Origin: Bacillota bacterium
GTDB lineage: Bacteria; Bacillota; Clostridia; Saccharofermentanales; UBA5734
NCBI GenBank assembly: GCA_023438965.1
Contig: JAEXPB010000195.1
Span: 1-6,141, forward strand
Reading direction: 5' to 3'
DNA length: 6,141 bases
The notes under the pieces are model-generated. The model saw only the letters and a list, made by a program, of their open reading frames with translations, was not told the origin of the DNA and ran no database searches. The position numbers and the translations under genes were made by a program. How positions within the stretch are numbered: position 1 is the first letter of the stretch; each line of letters opens with the position of its first letter. Below, piece by piece: positions 1-4,274 of this stretch.

Positions 1-870
1 ACCAGCTGCAGCCCGGGCTGGATCAAGTATGTCGAGCATTTTTACGGTGAACTGCTGCCGCATCTGTCGACCTGCAAATCACCGCACATGATGCTGGGCG
101 CGCTGGTCAAGTCCTGGTTTGCAGCCAAAGCCAACATTAAACCGTCTGATCTGTTCGTGGTCTCGGTCATGCCCTGTACGGCCAAGAAATTTGAAATCAC
201 CCGGCCGGAAATGGTCAATAATGGCGTGCGCAATGTAGATGCCGTCCTGACAACCCGTGAACTGGCCCGGATGATCAAGGAAGCCGGCATCGATTTCTGT
301 AGCCTGCCGGATGGCCAGTTTGACTCGCCGATGGGCTTGTCAACCGGCGCCGCCGATATCTTCGGCACGACCGGCGGTGTGATGGAGGCTGCTCTGCGTA
401 CCGTTTACGAAGTCGTCACCGGCCGGCCGCTGCCGTTTGAGAAGCTGCATGTGTCGCCAATCGTCGGCCTGGAACGGATCAAGACCGCGACTATCCTGCT
501 GACCGGCCTGAAGCCGGAATGGTCGTTCCTGGAGGGCGTGCCGGTCAAGATCGCCGTGACGAACGGCCTGGCCGGAGCCGCGCAGCTGATGGAGGAAATT
601 GCCGCCGGCACGAGCGAATATCTCTTTATCGAGGTCATGGGCTGTCCGGGCGGCTGTATCAGCGGCGGCGGCCAGCCGCGGCTGACCACCCAGGATGTCC
701 GCCAGCAGCGGCTCAAGGCGATTTATCAAGAGGACGAAGGCAAGCCGCTCCGCAAGTCGCATGAAAACCCGGATATTCAGACCTTATATGCCGATTTCCT
801 CGGGCAGCCTTGCGGCCATCGCTCGCATGAGCTCCTGCACACGACCTATACGAAACGGAGCCGGATCTAG
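1..870 (+). CDS. hydA: [FeFe] hydrogenase catalytic subunit, C-terminal part (5' end outside window)
   Basis: Catalyses reversible H2 formation or oxidation at the H-cluster, probably as the catalytic subunit of a cytoplasmic ferredoxin- or NAD(P)-linked enzyme. The frame is open from base 1 and gives 289 residues. All three H-cluster motifs are visible: L1 at residues 1-7 (TSCSPGW), L2 at 57-65 (MPCTAKKFE, with Cys59, Lys62, Glu65) and L3 at 211-226 (E-V-M-G-C-P-G-G-C, with Cys215 and Cys219, then GGGQP). Ser23 lies where the proton-path Ser of the Clostridium pasteurianus enzyme is expected. The C-terminus (KSHENP, then HELLHTTY) is the small-subunit-like tail of monomeric forms, and the distance from the last Cys to the end matches that enzyme. 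L1 has Ser where the second Cys of canonical TSCCPxW sits. The N-terminal ferredoxin-like domains and partner subunits lie outside, so bifurcating and simple types cannot be separated. The gene converges on nadA. Confidence 0.95.
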   Translation, partial: TSCSPGWIKYVEHFYGELLPHLSTCKSPHMMLGALVKSWFAAKANIKPSDLFVVSVMPCTAKKFEITRPEMVNNGVRNVDAVLTTRELARMIKEAGIDFCSLPDGQFDSPMGLSTGAADIFGTTGGVMEAALRTVYEVVTGRPLPFEKLHVSPIVGLERIKTATILLTGLKPEWSFLEGVPVKIAVTNGLAGAAQLMEEIAAGTSEYLFIEVMGCPGGCISGGGQPRLTTQDVRQQRLKAIYQEDEGKPLRKSHENPDIQTLYADFLGQPCGHRSHELLHTTYTKRSRI

Positions 871-881
871 AGGATCCGGCT
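859..881. repeat. Inverted repeat spanning the hydrogenase stop codon
   Basis: Perfect 9-bp arms, AGCCGGATC (859-867) and GATCCGGCT (873-881), flank a 5-base loop that contains the hydrogenase TAG stop (868-870). As RNA this is a strong GC-rich hairpin. It sits where a terminator would be expected between two convergent genes, but no T-run follows on either strand, so it is not a standard intrinsic terminator. Confidence 0.6.
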
Positions 882-911
882 GGCTGGGGCGGCGATCAGG
901 TCCGGACGCCC

Positions 912-927
912 TGCTGCAGAAGCAGCA
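912..927. repeat. Short hairpin in the convergent gap, just after the nadA stop
   Basis: Arms TGCTGC (912-917) and GCAGCA (922-927) enclose a 4-base loop, 4 bases beyond the nadA stop codon on the - strand. Together with the repeat at 859-881 it could help end transcription from both sides. It lacks a U-tract, so a terminator role is inference. Confidence 0.35.
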
Positions 928-930
928 ACG

Positions 931-1866
931 TCACTTGATCGCCAACATCCGGACCAATGCCGTCCGGGCACCGTCGCTGACGACCGGCGGTATGTCAATG
1001 ACATACTGGTTCTTGAGCAAGGCGTCGCGCACACTCGTGAGCGACGTCTTCTTCATGTTCGGGCAAACCAGCCCGGGTGCCAGCAGATAGAAAGTCTTGT
1101 CCGGATTGTTATGGCGCAGTTTCCAGAACACGCCCATCTCGGTGCCGATCAGGAATTTCTGCGCCGGGCTCTGCGTGGCGTAGTCGATGATCTGCTTGGT
1201 GCTGCCGACAAAGTCGGCCTGCTGCCAGATTTCCGGCTGGGTTTCCGGATGCACCAGCAGCAGGGCGTCCGGATGGGCCTGCCGGGCGGCGGCGACTTCG
1301 CTGGCCTTGACCCGGTGATGGGTGATGCAATAGCCGGGCCAGAGATGGGTTTTTTTCTCGGGGACCTGGCGCGCGACATATTGGCCCAGGTTCTGGTCAG
1401 GCACGAACAGGATCTCGCTGGCGGCCAGCGAGCGGACGACGGCGATGGCATTGGAGGATGTGCAGCAGATATCGGACTCGGCTTTGACTGCGGCCGAGGA
1501 ATTGATGTAGCAAACGACGGCGACGCCCGGGTGTTCGTTCTTCCAGGCCCGCAGGTCATCGGCGTCGACCATGTCGGCCATCGGGCAGCCGGCGTCGCGC
1601 TCGGGCAACAGCACGGTCTTCTCCGGCGACAGGATCTTGGCGCTTTCCGCCATGAAGTGGACACCGCAGAAGACGATCACCGCTGCCGGTGAATCGGCGC
1701 AATGGCGGGCCAGGGCGAAGGAATCGCCGACCACGTCCGCGATAGCCTGGACTTCGTCGCGCTGATAATTGTGAGCGACGATGATCGCATCCCGTTCGGC
1801 CTTGAGCCGACAGATCTCTGCCTGCAGGGCGGCTTGGGAATCCTGTGGTTGTTGATTGTCGGGCAT
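931..1866 (-). CDS. nadA: Quinolinate synthase NadA
   Basis: Condenses iminoaspartate with dihydroxyacetone phosphate to quinolinate, the committed step of de novo NAD synthesis; a cytoplasmic [4Fe-4S] enzyme. The 311-residue protein is complete and close to the short (about 300 aa) bacterial and archaeal form. Motifs in order: [10 protein letters not shown] (31-40), GDS (47-49), FCGVHFMAE (66-74), CCTSSNA (134-140), [10 protein letters not shown] (156-165), WPGYC (176-180), HPET (206-209), GSTKQI (221-226), GTEMG (241-245) and a Cys at 268 in [10 protein letters not shown]. By family knowledge the cluster ligands are Cys67, Cys180 and Cys268. The ATG at 1866 has an AGGAGA Shine-Dalgarno 6 bases upstream. 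nadB and nadC, often in the same operon, are not adjacent: the gene stands alone with its own promoter, followed by the convergent hydrogenase. No key residue appears to be missing. Confidence 0.97.
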   Translation of the reverse strand: MPDNQQPQDSQAALQAEICRLKAERDAIIVAHNYQRDEVQAIADVVGDSFALARHCADSPAAVIVFCGVHFMAESAKILSPEKTVLLPERDAGCPMADMVDADDLRAWKNEHPGVAVVCYINSSAAVKAESDICCTSSNAIAVVRSLAASEILFVPDQNLGQYVARQVPEKKTHLWPGYCITHHRVKASEVAAARQAHPDALLLVHPETQPEIWQQADFVGSTKQIIDYATQSPAQKFLIGTEMGVFWKLRHNNPDKTFYLLAPGLVCPNMKKTSLTSVRDALLKNQYVIDIPPVVSDGARTALVRMLAIK

Positions 1867-1872
1867 GGCTGC

Positions 1873-1878
1873 TCTCCT
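1873..1878 (-). promoter_or_regulatory. Ribosome binding site of nadA
   Basis: AGGAGA on the - strand, 6 bases before the ATG at 1866. It supports that start over any other. Confidence 0.8.
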
Positions 1879-1884
1879 GTCCTT

Positions 1885-1917
1885 GCGACCGACGCCGCCA
1901 GGCGGCTGGCCGGTCGC
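1885..1917 (-). promoter_or_regulatory. Stem-loop in the nadA 5' leader
   Basis: Outer arms GCGACCG (1885-1891) and CGGTCGC (1911-1917) pair perfectly. Inside them GCCGCC (1894-1899) and GGCGGC (1901-1906) are also complementary around a single base, so in RNA the inner stem would open to a small loop. The structure lies between the predicted transcription start (about 1935) and the Shine-Dalgarno (1873-1878), ending 6 bases upstream of the latter. It could tune translation or message stability. No recognised riboswitch class is evident and no U-tract follows, so its function is unknown. Confidence 0.5.
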
Positions 1918-1941
1918 GGGGTGTTGCTTGGCTTATGGTTG

Positions 1942-1970
1942 ATTCTAGAATGCGGCGGGGAGGATGTCAA
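1942..1970 (-). promoter_or_regulatory. Sigma70-type promoter of nadA
   Basis: On the - strand a consensus -35 box TTGACA (1965-1970) is followed by a 17-base spacer and TAGAAT (1942-1947), a 5/6 match to the -10 consensus. Transcription should begin near 1935, leaving a leader of roughly 70 bases ahead of the nadA ATG. Six of six and five of six matches with ideal spacing make this the best promoter in the window. Confidence 0.85.
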
Positions 1971-2004
1971 CAAGGTATAGATAAAGCCCGCAGTCTGCCA
2001 GGAT

Positions 2005-2016
2005 AGACAGACAGAC
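2005..2016. repeat. Short tandem repeat, three AGAC units
   Basis: Three consecutive AGAC tetranucleotides lie in the gap upstream of the nadA promoter. A short complementary GTCTG at 1993-1997 could pair with part of it. It is too short to carry a functional claim; noted as a possible slippage site. Confidence 0.4.
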
Positions 2017-2025
2017 GATTTGAAC

Positions 2026-2044
2026 TGTCGCATATTCTGCGACA
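2026..2044. promoter_or_regulatory. Inverted repeat upstream of the nadA promoter, operator candidate
   Basis: Arms TGTCGCA (2026-2032) and TGCGACA (2038-2044) are perfect complements around a 5-base AT-rich centre, giving a 19-bp dyad of the size typical of a dimeric regulator site. It is centred about 68 bases upstream of the nadA -35 box and about 35 bases beyond the HAD gene stop. It may be an upstream regulator site for nadA or a weak 3' hairpin for the HAD transcript; no T-run follows it on the - strand. I do not recognise it as the site of a named regulator. Confidence 0.45.
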
Positions 2045-2078
2045 ACTGAATATAACAACAAACAGTAGTGAACCCGTA

Positions 2079-2798
2079 TTATGAAAAAGACCGCATCAGC
2101 CAATCCCGCACTTCCGGCAGGTCGGCGCAGCGGACAGCTGCGGGTCGTGCAACATCGTCTTCCGGCTGGCGGCAGTTGACCAGGATGCCGGGGATGCCAA
2201 CGGCTTGCGCGCCGATGATATCGGCCACCGGATTATCGCCGATCATGAAGCAGGTCGCGGGATGACCGGCGGCTTCCCGGGCCAGTTGGTAAATTTCTGC
2301 CCGCGGTTTGTCATAACCGACCAGAGCGGAGACAATAGACGCGGTGAAGAACTGCCCGATGCCGATGGCCTGGCAGATGTCGGCCAGTTCGGGGAAATTG
2401 TTGGAGACCAGGATGTGCTGCCAGCCGGATTGCTTCAACTCGGCCAGCACCTGGACCGCGCCATCGAACAACTCGTAATTGGCCGGATCCAGGATCCGGC
2501 CGCGCACCAGCGGTACAATCTGGTTGATCAGATGGTCGGCAAGACCGCAGCGGCGATAGGTGTTCACGAACAGCCGGGCGACATGGAGCCACCAATCATC
2601 CGGCTGGGTGATGGCCAAATAGGTTCGTTCCGGATGGTTCCAGGGGAAACCGTCATTGTCCAGATGGCGGCGGATATCGGCCAGCGTCAGGCCACAGTCG
2701 GGCTGGACGGTCAAGGCCGCCTGAAGCAGGTTCCAGCTCCAGATGGAGCCTGGTTTGATCAAGGTGCCATGAAAATCCCAAAAGAGCGTGCGCGGCAT
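2079..2798 (-). CDS. HAD-superfamily hydrolase with a DxH motif I
   Basis: Probable phosphatase-like enzyme of the haloacid dehalogenase superfamily, 239 residues, cytoplasmic, substrate unknown. Motif I is WDFHGT (residues 7-12) with nucleophile Asp8. Motif II is Ser132 in LVSNN. Motif III is Lys164 in YDKPRAEIY. Motif IV is GDNPVAD, with Asp188 and Asp193. Residues of roughly 15-110 form a helical insert between motif I and motif II, as in a C1-cap (phosphoglycolate-phosphatase-like) subfamily. The oddity is His10: the second motif-I Asp, the usual general acid/base of HAD phosphatases, is replaced (codon CAT). Activity may be altered, or this may be a subfamily trait. The ATG at 2798 has a GGGGGT purine-rich stretch 8 bases upstream. 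The gene is transcribed away from the amidohydrolase gene and towards nadA, 212 bases before the nadA start. Confidence 0.88.
   Translation of the reverse strand: MPRTLFWDFHGTLIKPGSIWSWNLLQAALTVQPDCGLTLADIRRHLDNDGFPWNHPERTYLAITQPDDWWLHVARLFVNTYRRCGLADHLINQIVPLVRGRILDPANYELFDGAVQVLAELKQSGWQHILVSNNFPELADICQAIGIGQFFTASIVSALVGYDKPRAEIYQLAREAAGHPATCFMIGDNPVADIIGAQAVGIPGILVNCRQPEDDVARPAAVRCADLPEVRDWLMRSFS
2481..2501. repeat. Perfect 21-bp palindrome inside the HAD gene
   Basis: Ten-base arms GGCCGGATCC (2481-2490) and GGATCCGGCC (2492-2501) surround one central base. On the - strand it encodes G-R-I-L-D-P-A of the HAD protein (about residues 100-106). The core resembles the repeat at 859-881 (shared GCCGGATC and GATCCGGC). 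CCGGATC is frequent in this DNA through codon choice, so chance is possible. Confidence 0.55.
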
Positions 2799-2820
2799 CA
2801 GCAGTTACCCCCGCCAGCAG

Positions 2821-2848
2821 TTTATCATGACCGGTGAGGGCTTGTGAA
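2821..2848 (-). promoter_or_regulatory. Candidate promoter of the HAD hydrolase gene
   Basis: On the - strand TTCACA (2843-2848, 5/6 to -35) is followed by 16 bases and GATAAA (2821-2826, 4/6 to -10). This would give a short leader of about 15-20 bases before the ATG at 2798. Its -35 box overlaps that of the opposing promoter. Moderate match only. Confidence 0.4.
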
Positions 2849-2870
2849 GCGCATTTCGCCGGCGTACAAT
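2842..2870 (+). promoter_or_regulatory. Promoter of the amidohydrolase-yccF operon
   Basis: TTGTGA (2842-2847, 4/6 to -35), a 17-base spacer, and TACAAT (2865-2870, 5/6 to -10). Transcription should begin near 2877, about 29 bases before the chosen ATG at 2906. This supports that start over the in-frame GTG at 2834 and makes the ATG at 2879 unlikely, since it would leave almost no leader. Confidence 0.7.
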
Positions 2871-2893
2871 CAATAGATATGAATAAGATAAGC

Positions 2894-2898
2894 AGGAG
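2894..2898 (+). promoter_or_regulatory. Ribosome binding site that fixes the amidohydrolase start
   Basis: AGGAG, 7 bases before the ATG at 2906. Neither of the longer in-frame starts (GTG 2834, ATG 2879) has a comparable site. Confidence 0.8.
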
Positions 2899-2905
2899 AC
2901 AAGCT

Positions 2906-3706
2906 ATGGATAGGCGAACCATACCAGCTATCGACATGCACTCGCATTACAATCATGGCAGCCGGCAGGACACCCGGACCAGTGAAATATACCGGGCTGA
3001 TCTGGATTATCTGAAACAGATGAACCAGGCGGCGAATATCGCCATCACCTTTTATAGCAGCTTTGCCGCCGTATTATCACCGGAGTCGGTGGTGGAAGAG
3101 AATGAGCATGCTTTTGCACTGGCGCAGCAACTGGATTGGGTTTACCAATGGGTGGTGGTTGATCCGCGCCAGGAGGAAACCATCCGGCAAGCCCGGCAGA
3201 TGCTGCCAGACCGGAAATGCATCGGCATCAAAATCCACCCGCTCAGTCATGGGTATTCGATCTTTGATCATGCGGACCGCTTGTTTGCCCTGGCCGCGGA
3301 ATACCAGGCCGTGGTGCTGATGCATCCCGAGACTCCGGCGGGCATGCCGGCGCTCACTGACCGTTACCCGACCATGAAGCTGATCATTGCCCATCTGGGA
3401 TCGACCGGCCATGTAGAGGCCATCCGCAATTCCCGCTGGGGCAACATCTATGTCGATACGTCCGGTGAAGCCAGCAAGAACAACCGGATTATCGAATATG
3501 CCGTGGAACAGGCCGGATCGGATCATATCCTCTTCGGCACAGACACGTATGCCGCAGCGTTCCAGCGCGGCCGCATCGAATACGCCTTGATTGATGAGGA
3601 GGCCAAGCTGAATATCCTGTGCCGCAATGCGCAGTCGCTCTTTGGCGATAAGCTTTCGCAGGCAAGTGAACAATCTGACCAACAGCCGGGAGGTGGCAGG
3701 GCATGA
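2906..3706 (+). CDS. Amidohydrolase-2 family metal-dependent hydrolase
   Basis: A TIM-barrel hydrolase or decarboxylase of the amidohydrolase superfamily (the ACMSD-like amidohydrolase-2 group), 266 residues, cytoplasmic, substrate unknown. Visible metal-site elements: the HxH pair His12 and His14 in DMHSHY at the end of strand 1; KIHP with Lys109 and His111; His140 in LMHPE; His163 in IIAHLGS; and Asp213 in LFGTDTY, the strand-8 Asp of the family. The length is normal for this group, with a short polar tail (after about residue 250) that looks disordered. The start at 2906 is chosen from its AGGAG site and the promoter; an in-frame extension to GTG 2834 would overlap that promoter. The stop overlaps the next ATG (ATGA at 3703-3706), indicating translational coupling with the YccF protein. 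Possible activities include lactone or amide hydrolysis or decarboxylation; sequence alone does not decide. Confidence 0.87.
   Translation: MDRRTIPAIDMHSHYNHGSRQDTRTSEIYRADLDYLKQMNQAANIAITFYSSFAAVLSPESVVEENEHAFALAQQLDWVYQWVVVDPRQEETIRQARQMLPDRKCIGIKIHPLSHGYSIFDHADRLFALAAEYQAVVLMHPETPAGMPALTDRYPTMKLIIAHLGSTGHVEAIRNSRWGNIYVDTSGEASKNNRIIEYAVEQAGSDHILFGTDTYAAAFQRGRIEYALIDEEAKLNILCRNAQSLFGDKLSQASEQSDQQPGGGRA
3688..3694 (+). promoter_or_regulatory. Ribosome binding site of yccF inside the upstream gene
   Basis: GGGAGGT within the last codons of the amidohydrolase gene, 8 bases before the yccF ATG at 3703. It lets the second gene recruit ribosomes despite the ATGA overlap. Confidence 0.75.
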
Positions 3707-4065
3707 AAACGATCGGTAATCTAGTATGGTTTCTTTTGGGCGGCTTCATTCTGGCTTTGGGCTGGGCTTTAGCCGGCTTGCTGTGCTGCCTGACCATCGT
3801 CGGCATACCGCTGGGCGTGCAATGTTTCAAATTTGCCGAACTGGCTTTGTGGCCCTTCGGCCGCGACATCAGCTACGACCGCATGGGCGCGGTATCTCTG
3901 CTGGCCAATATCCTGTGGATCGTTTTCTGCGGCCTGGAACTGGCCATGACTGCGGCCGCTTTCGGCCTCGTTTTCTGCGTGACGATCATTGGCATTCCCT
4001 TTGGCCTGCAATATTTCAAATTTGCCAGGCTGGCCTTGATGCCATTCGGCGCCCGCGTGGTTTGA
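3703..4065 (+). CDS. yccF: YccF-domain inner membrane protein
   Basis: Small integral membrane protein of the YccF (DUF307) family, 120 residues, of unknown molecular role. It consists of two YccF units in tandem: residues about 6-55 and 68-118. Each has a hydrophobic helix followed by a conserved block, TI-V/I-GIP at 31-36 and 94-99, then QxFKFAxLAL and PFG. Aligning 31-55 with 94-118 gives 17 identical residues of 25 by eye. Hydrophobic stretches at about 6-35 and 66-98 predict two or more membrane helices, with a polar linker (GRDISYDR) between. It is somewhat shorter than E. coli YccF (about 148 aa). The gene overlaps the amidohydrolase stop by 4 bases and has its own Shine-Dalgarno, so the two are probably co-expressed. 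No clear intrinsic terminator follows. Confidence 0.9.
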   Translation: MKTIGNLVWFLLGGFILALGWALAGLLCCLTIVGIPLGVQCFKFAELALWPFGRDISYDRMGAVSLLANILWIVFCGLELAMTAAAFGLVFCVTIIGIPFGLQYFKFARLALMPFGARVV

Positions 4066-4274
4066 ACGGAACAAGTTCACGGGTAAAGCAGTATGGTCCG
4101 TTACAGTGTCCAACATCGGATGTATGAAAAATAACCAGTAGCGTCAGCACCATTTTTATGGTAAAAATATTTTAGTACACTTGCTTAATAATTTAGCTTC
4201 CGGCGTCGCCCGATGGGACCAATCATGAAAGGCCAGCGGAAAGCTTGAAGGAACATCCAAAGGTGGTAGATTTT
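4066..4274. other. Intergenic region upstream of the rhamnosidase gene
   Basis: A 209-bp gap without a convincing gene. The middle (about 4130-4197) is markedly AT-rich against a GC-rich background and probably holds the rhamnosidase promoter. TAATAA at 4186-4191 is a possible -10 box, but no good -35 lies 16-18 bases upstream. Small dyads are present: ACATC-G-GATGT at about 4112-4122, and ACCAT (4149-4153) with ATGGT (4158-4162) around TTTT. AACGGA just after the yccF stop pairs with TCCGTT about 27 bases further on. None is followed by a T-run, so I see no intrinsic terminator for the upstream operon. An 11-codon frame (4213-4248) could be read but has little support. Confidence 0.5.
4261..4266 (+). 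promoter_or_regulatory. Ribosome binding site of the rhamnosidase gene
   Basis: AGGTGG (preceded by AA) 8 bases before the ATG at 4275. It favours this start over the in-frame GTG at 4263 and TTG at 4245. Confidence 0.7.

Noticed and set aside
866..877. TCTAGAGGATCC, identical to adjacent XbaI-BamHI sites of a common cloning polylinker
   Set aside because: The match is only 12 bases, the flanks differ from the polylinker, and it lies within a longer perfect inverted repeat continuous with hydrogenase coding sequence. Vector contamination is not supported.
1111..1692. Long open frame on the + strand opposite nadA
   Set aside because: It is antisense to a gene with full family motifs, has no recognisable domain, and is typical of GC-rich third-position shadowing.
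2205..2837. Open frame of 210 codons on the + strand opposite the HAD gene
   Set aside because: It mirrors the HAD gene, shows no family motif, and would cover the divergent promoter region.
2834..2905. N-terminal extension of the amidohydrolase from GTG 2834 or ATG 2879
   Set aside because: The longer frame would run through the operon promoter, and neither start has a good ribosome site, unlike ATG 2906.
931..3706. Functional link between nadA and the ACMSD-like amidohydrolase in quinolinate metabolism
   Set aside because: ACMSD acts in the tryptophan-degradation route, not the aspartate route served by NadA. The amidohydrolase is on the other strand with its own promoter, and its subfamily assignment does not imply ACMSD activity.
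4213..4248. Eleven-codon frame upstream of the rhamnosidase, possible leader peptide
   Set aside because: It has only a weak GATGGG-like site, no codon pattern suggesting attenuation, and no terminator hairpin after it; chance is sufficient.
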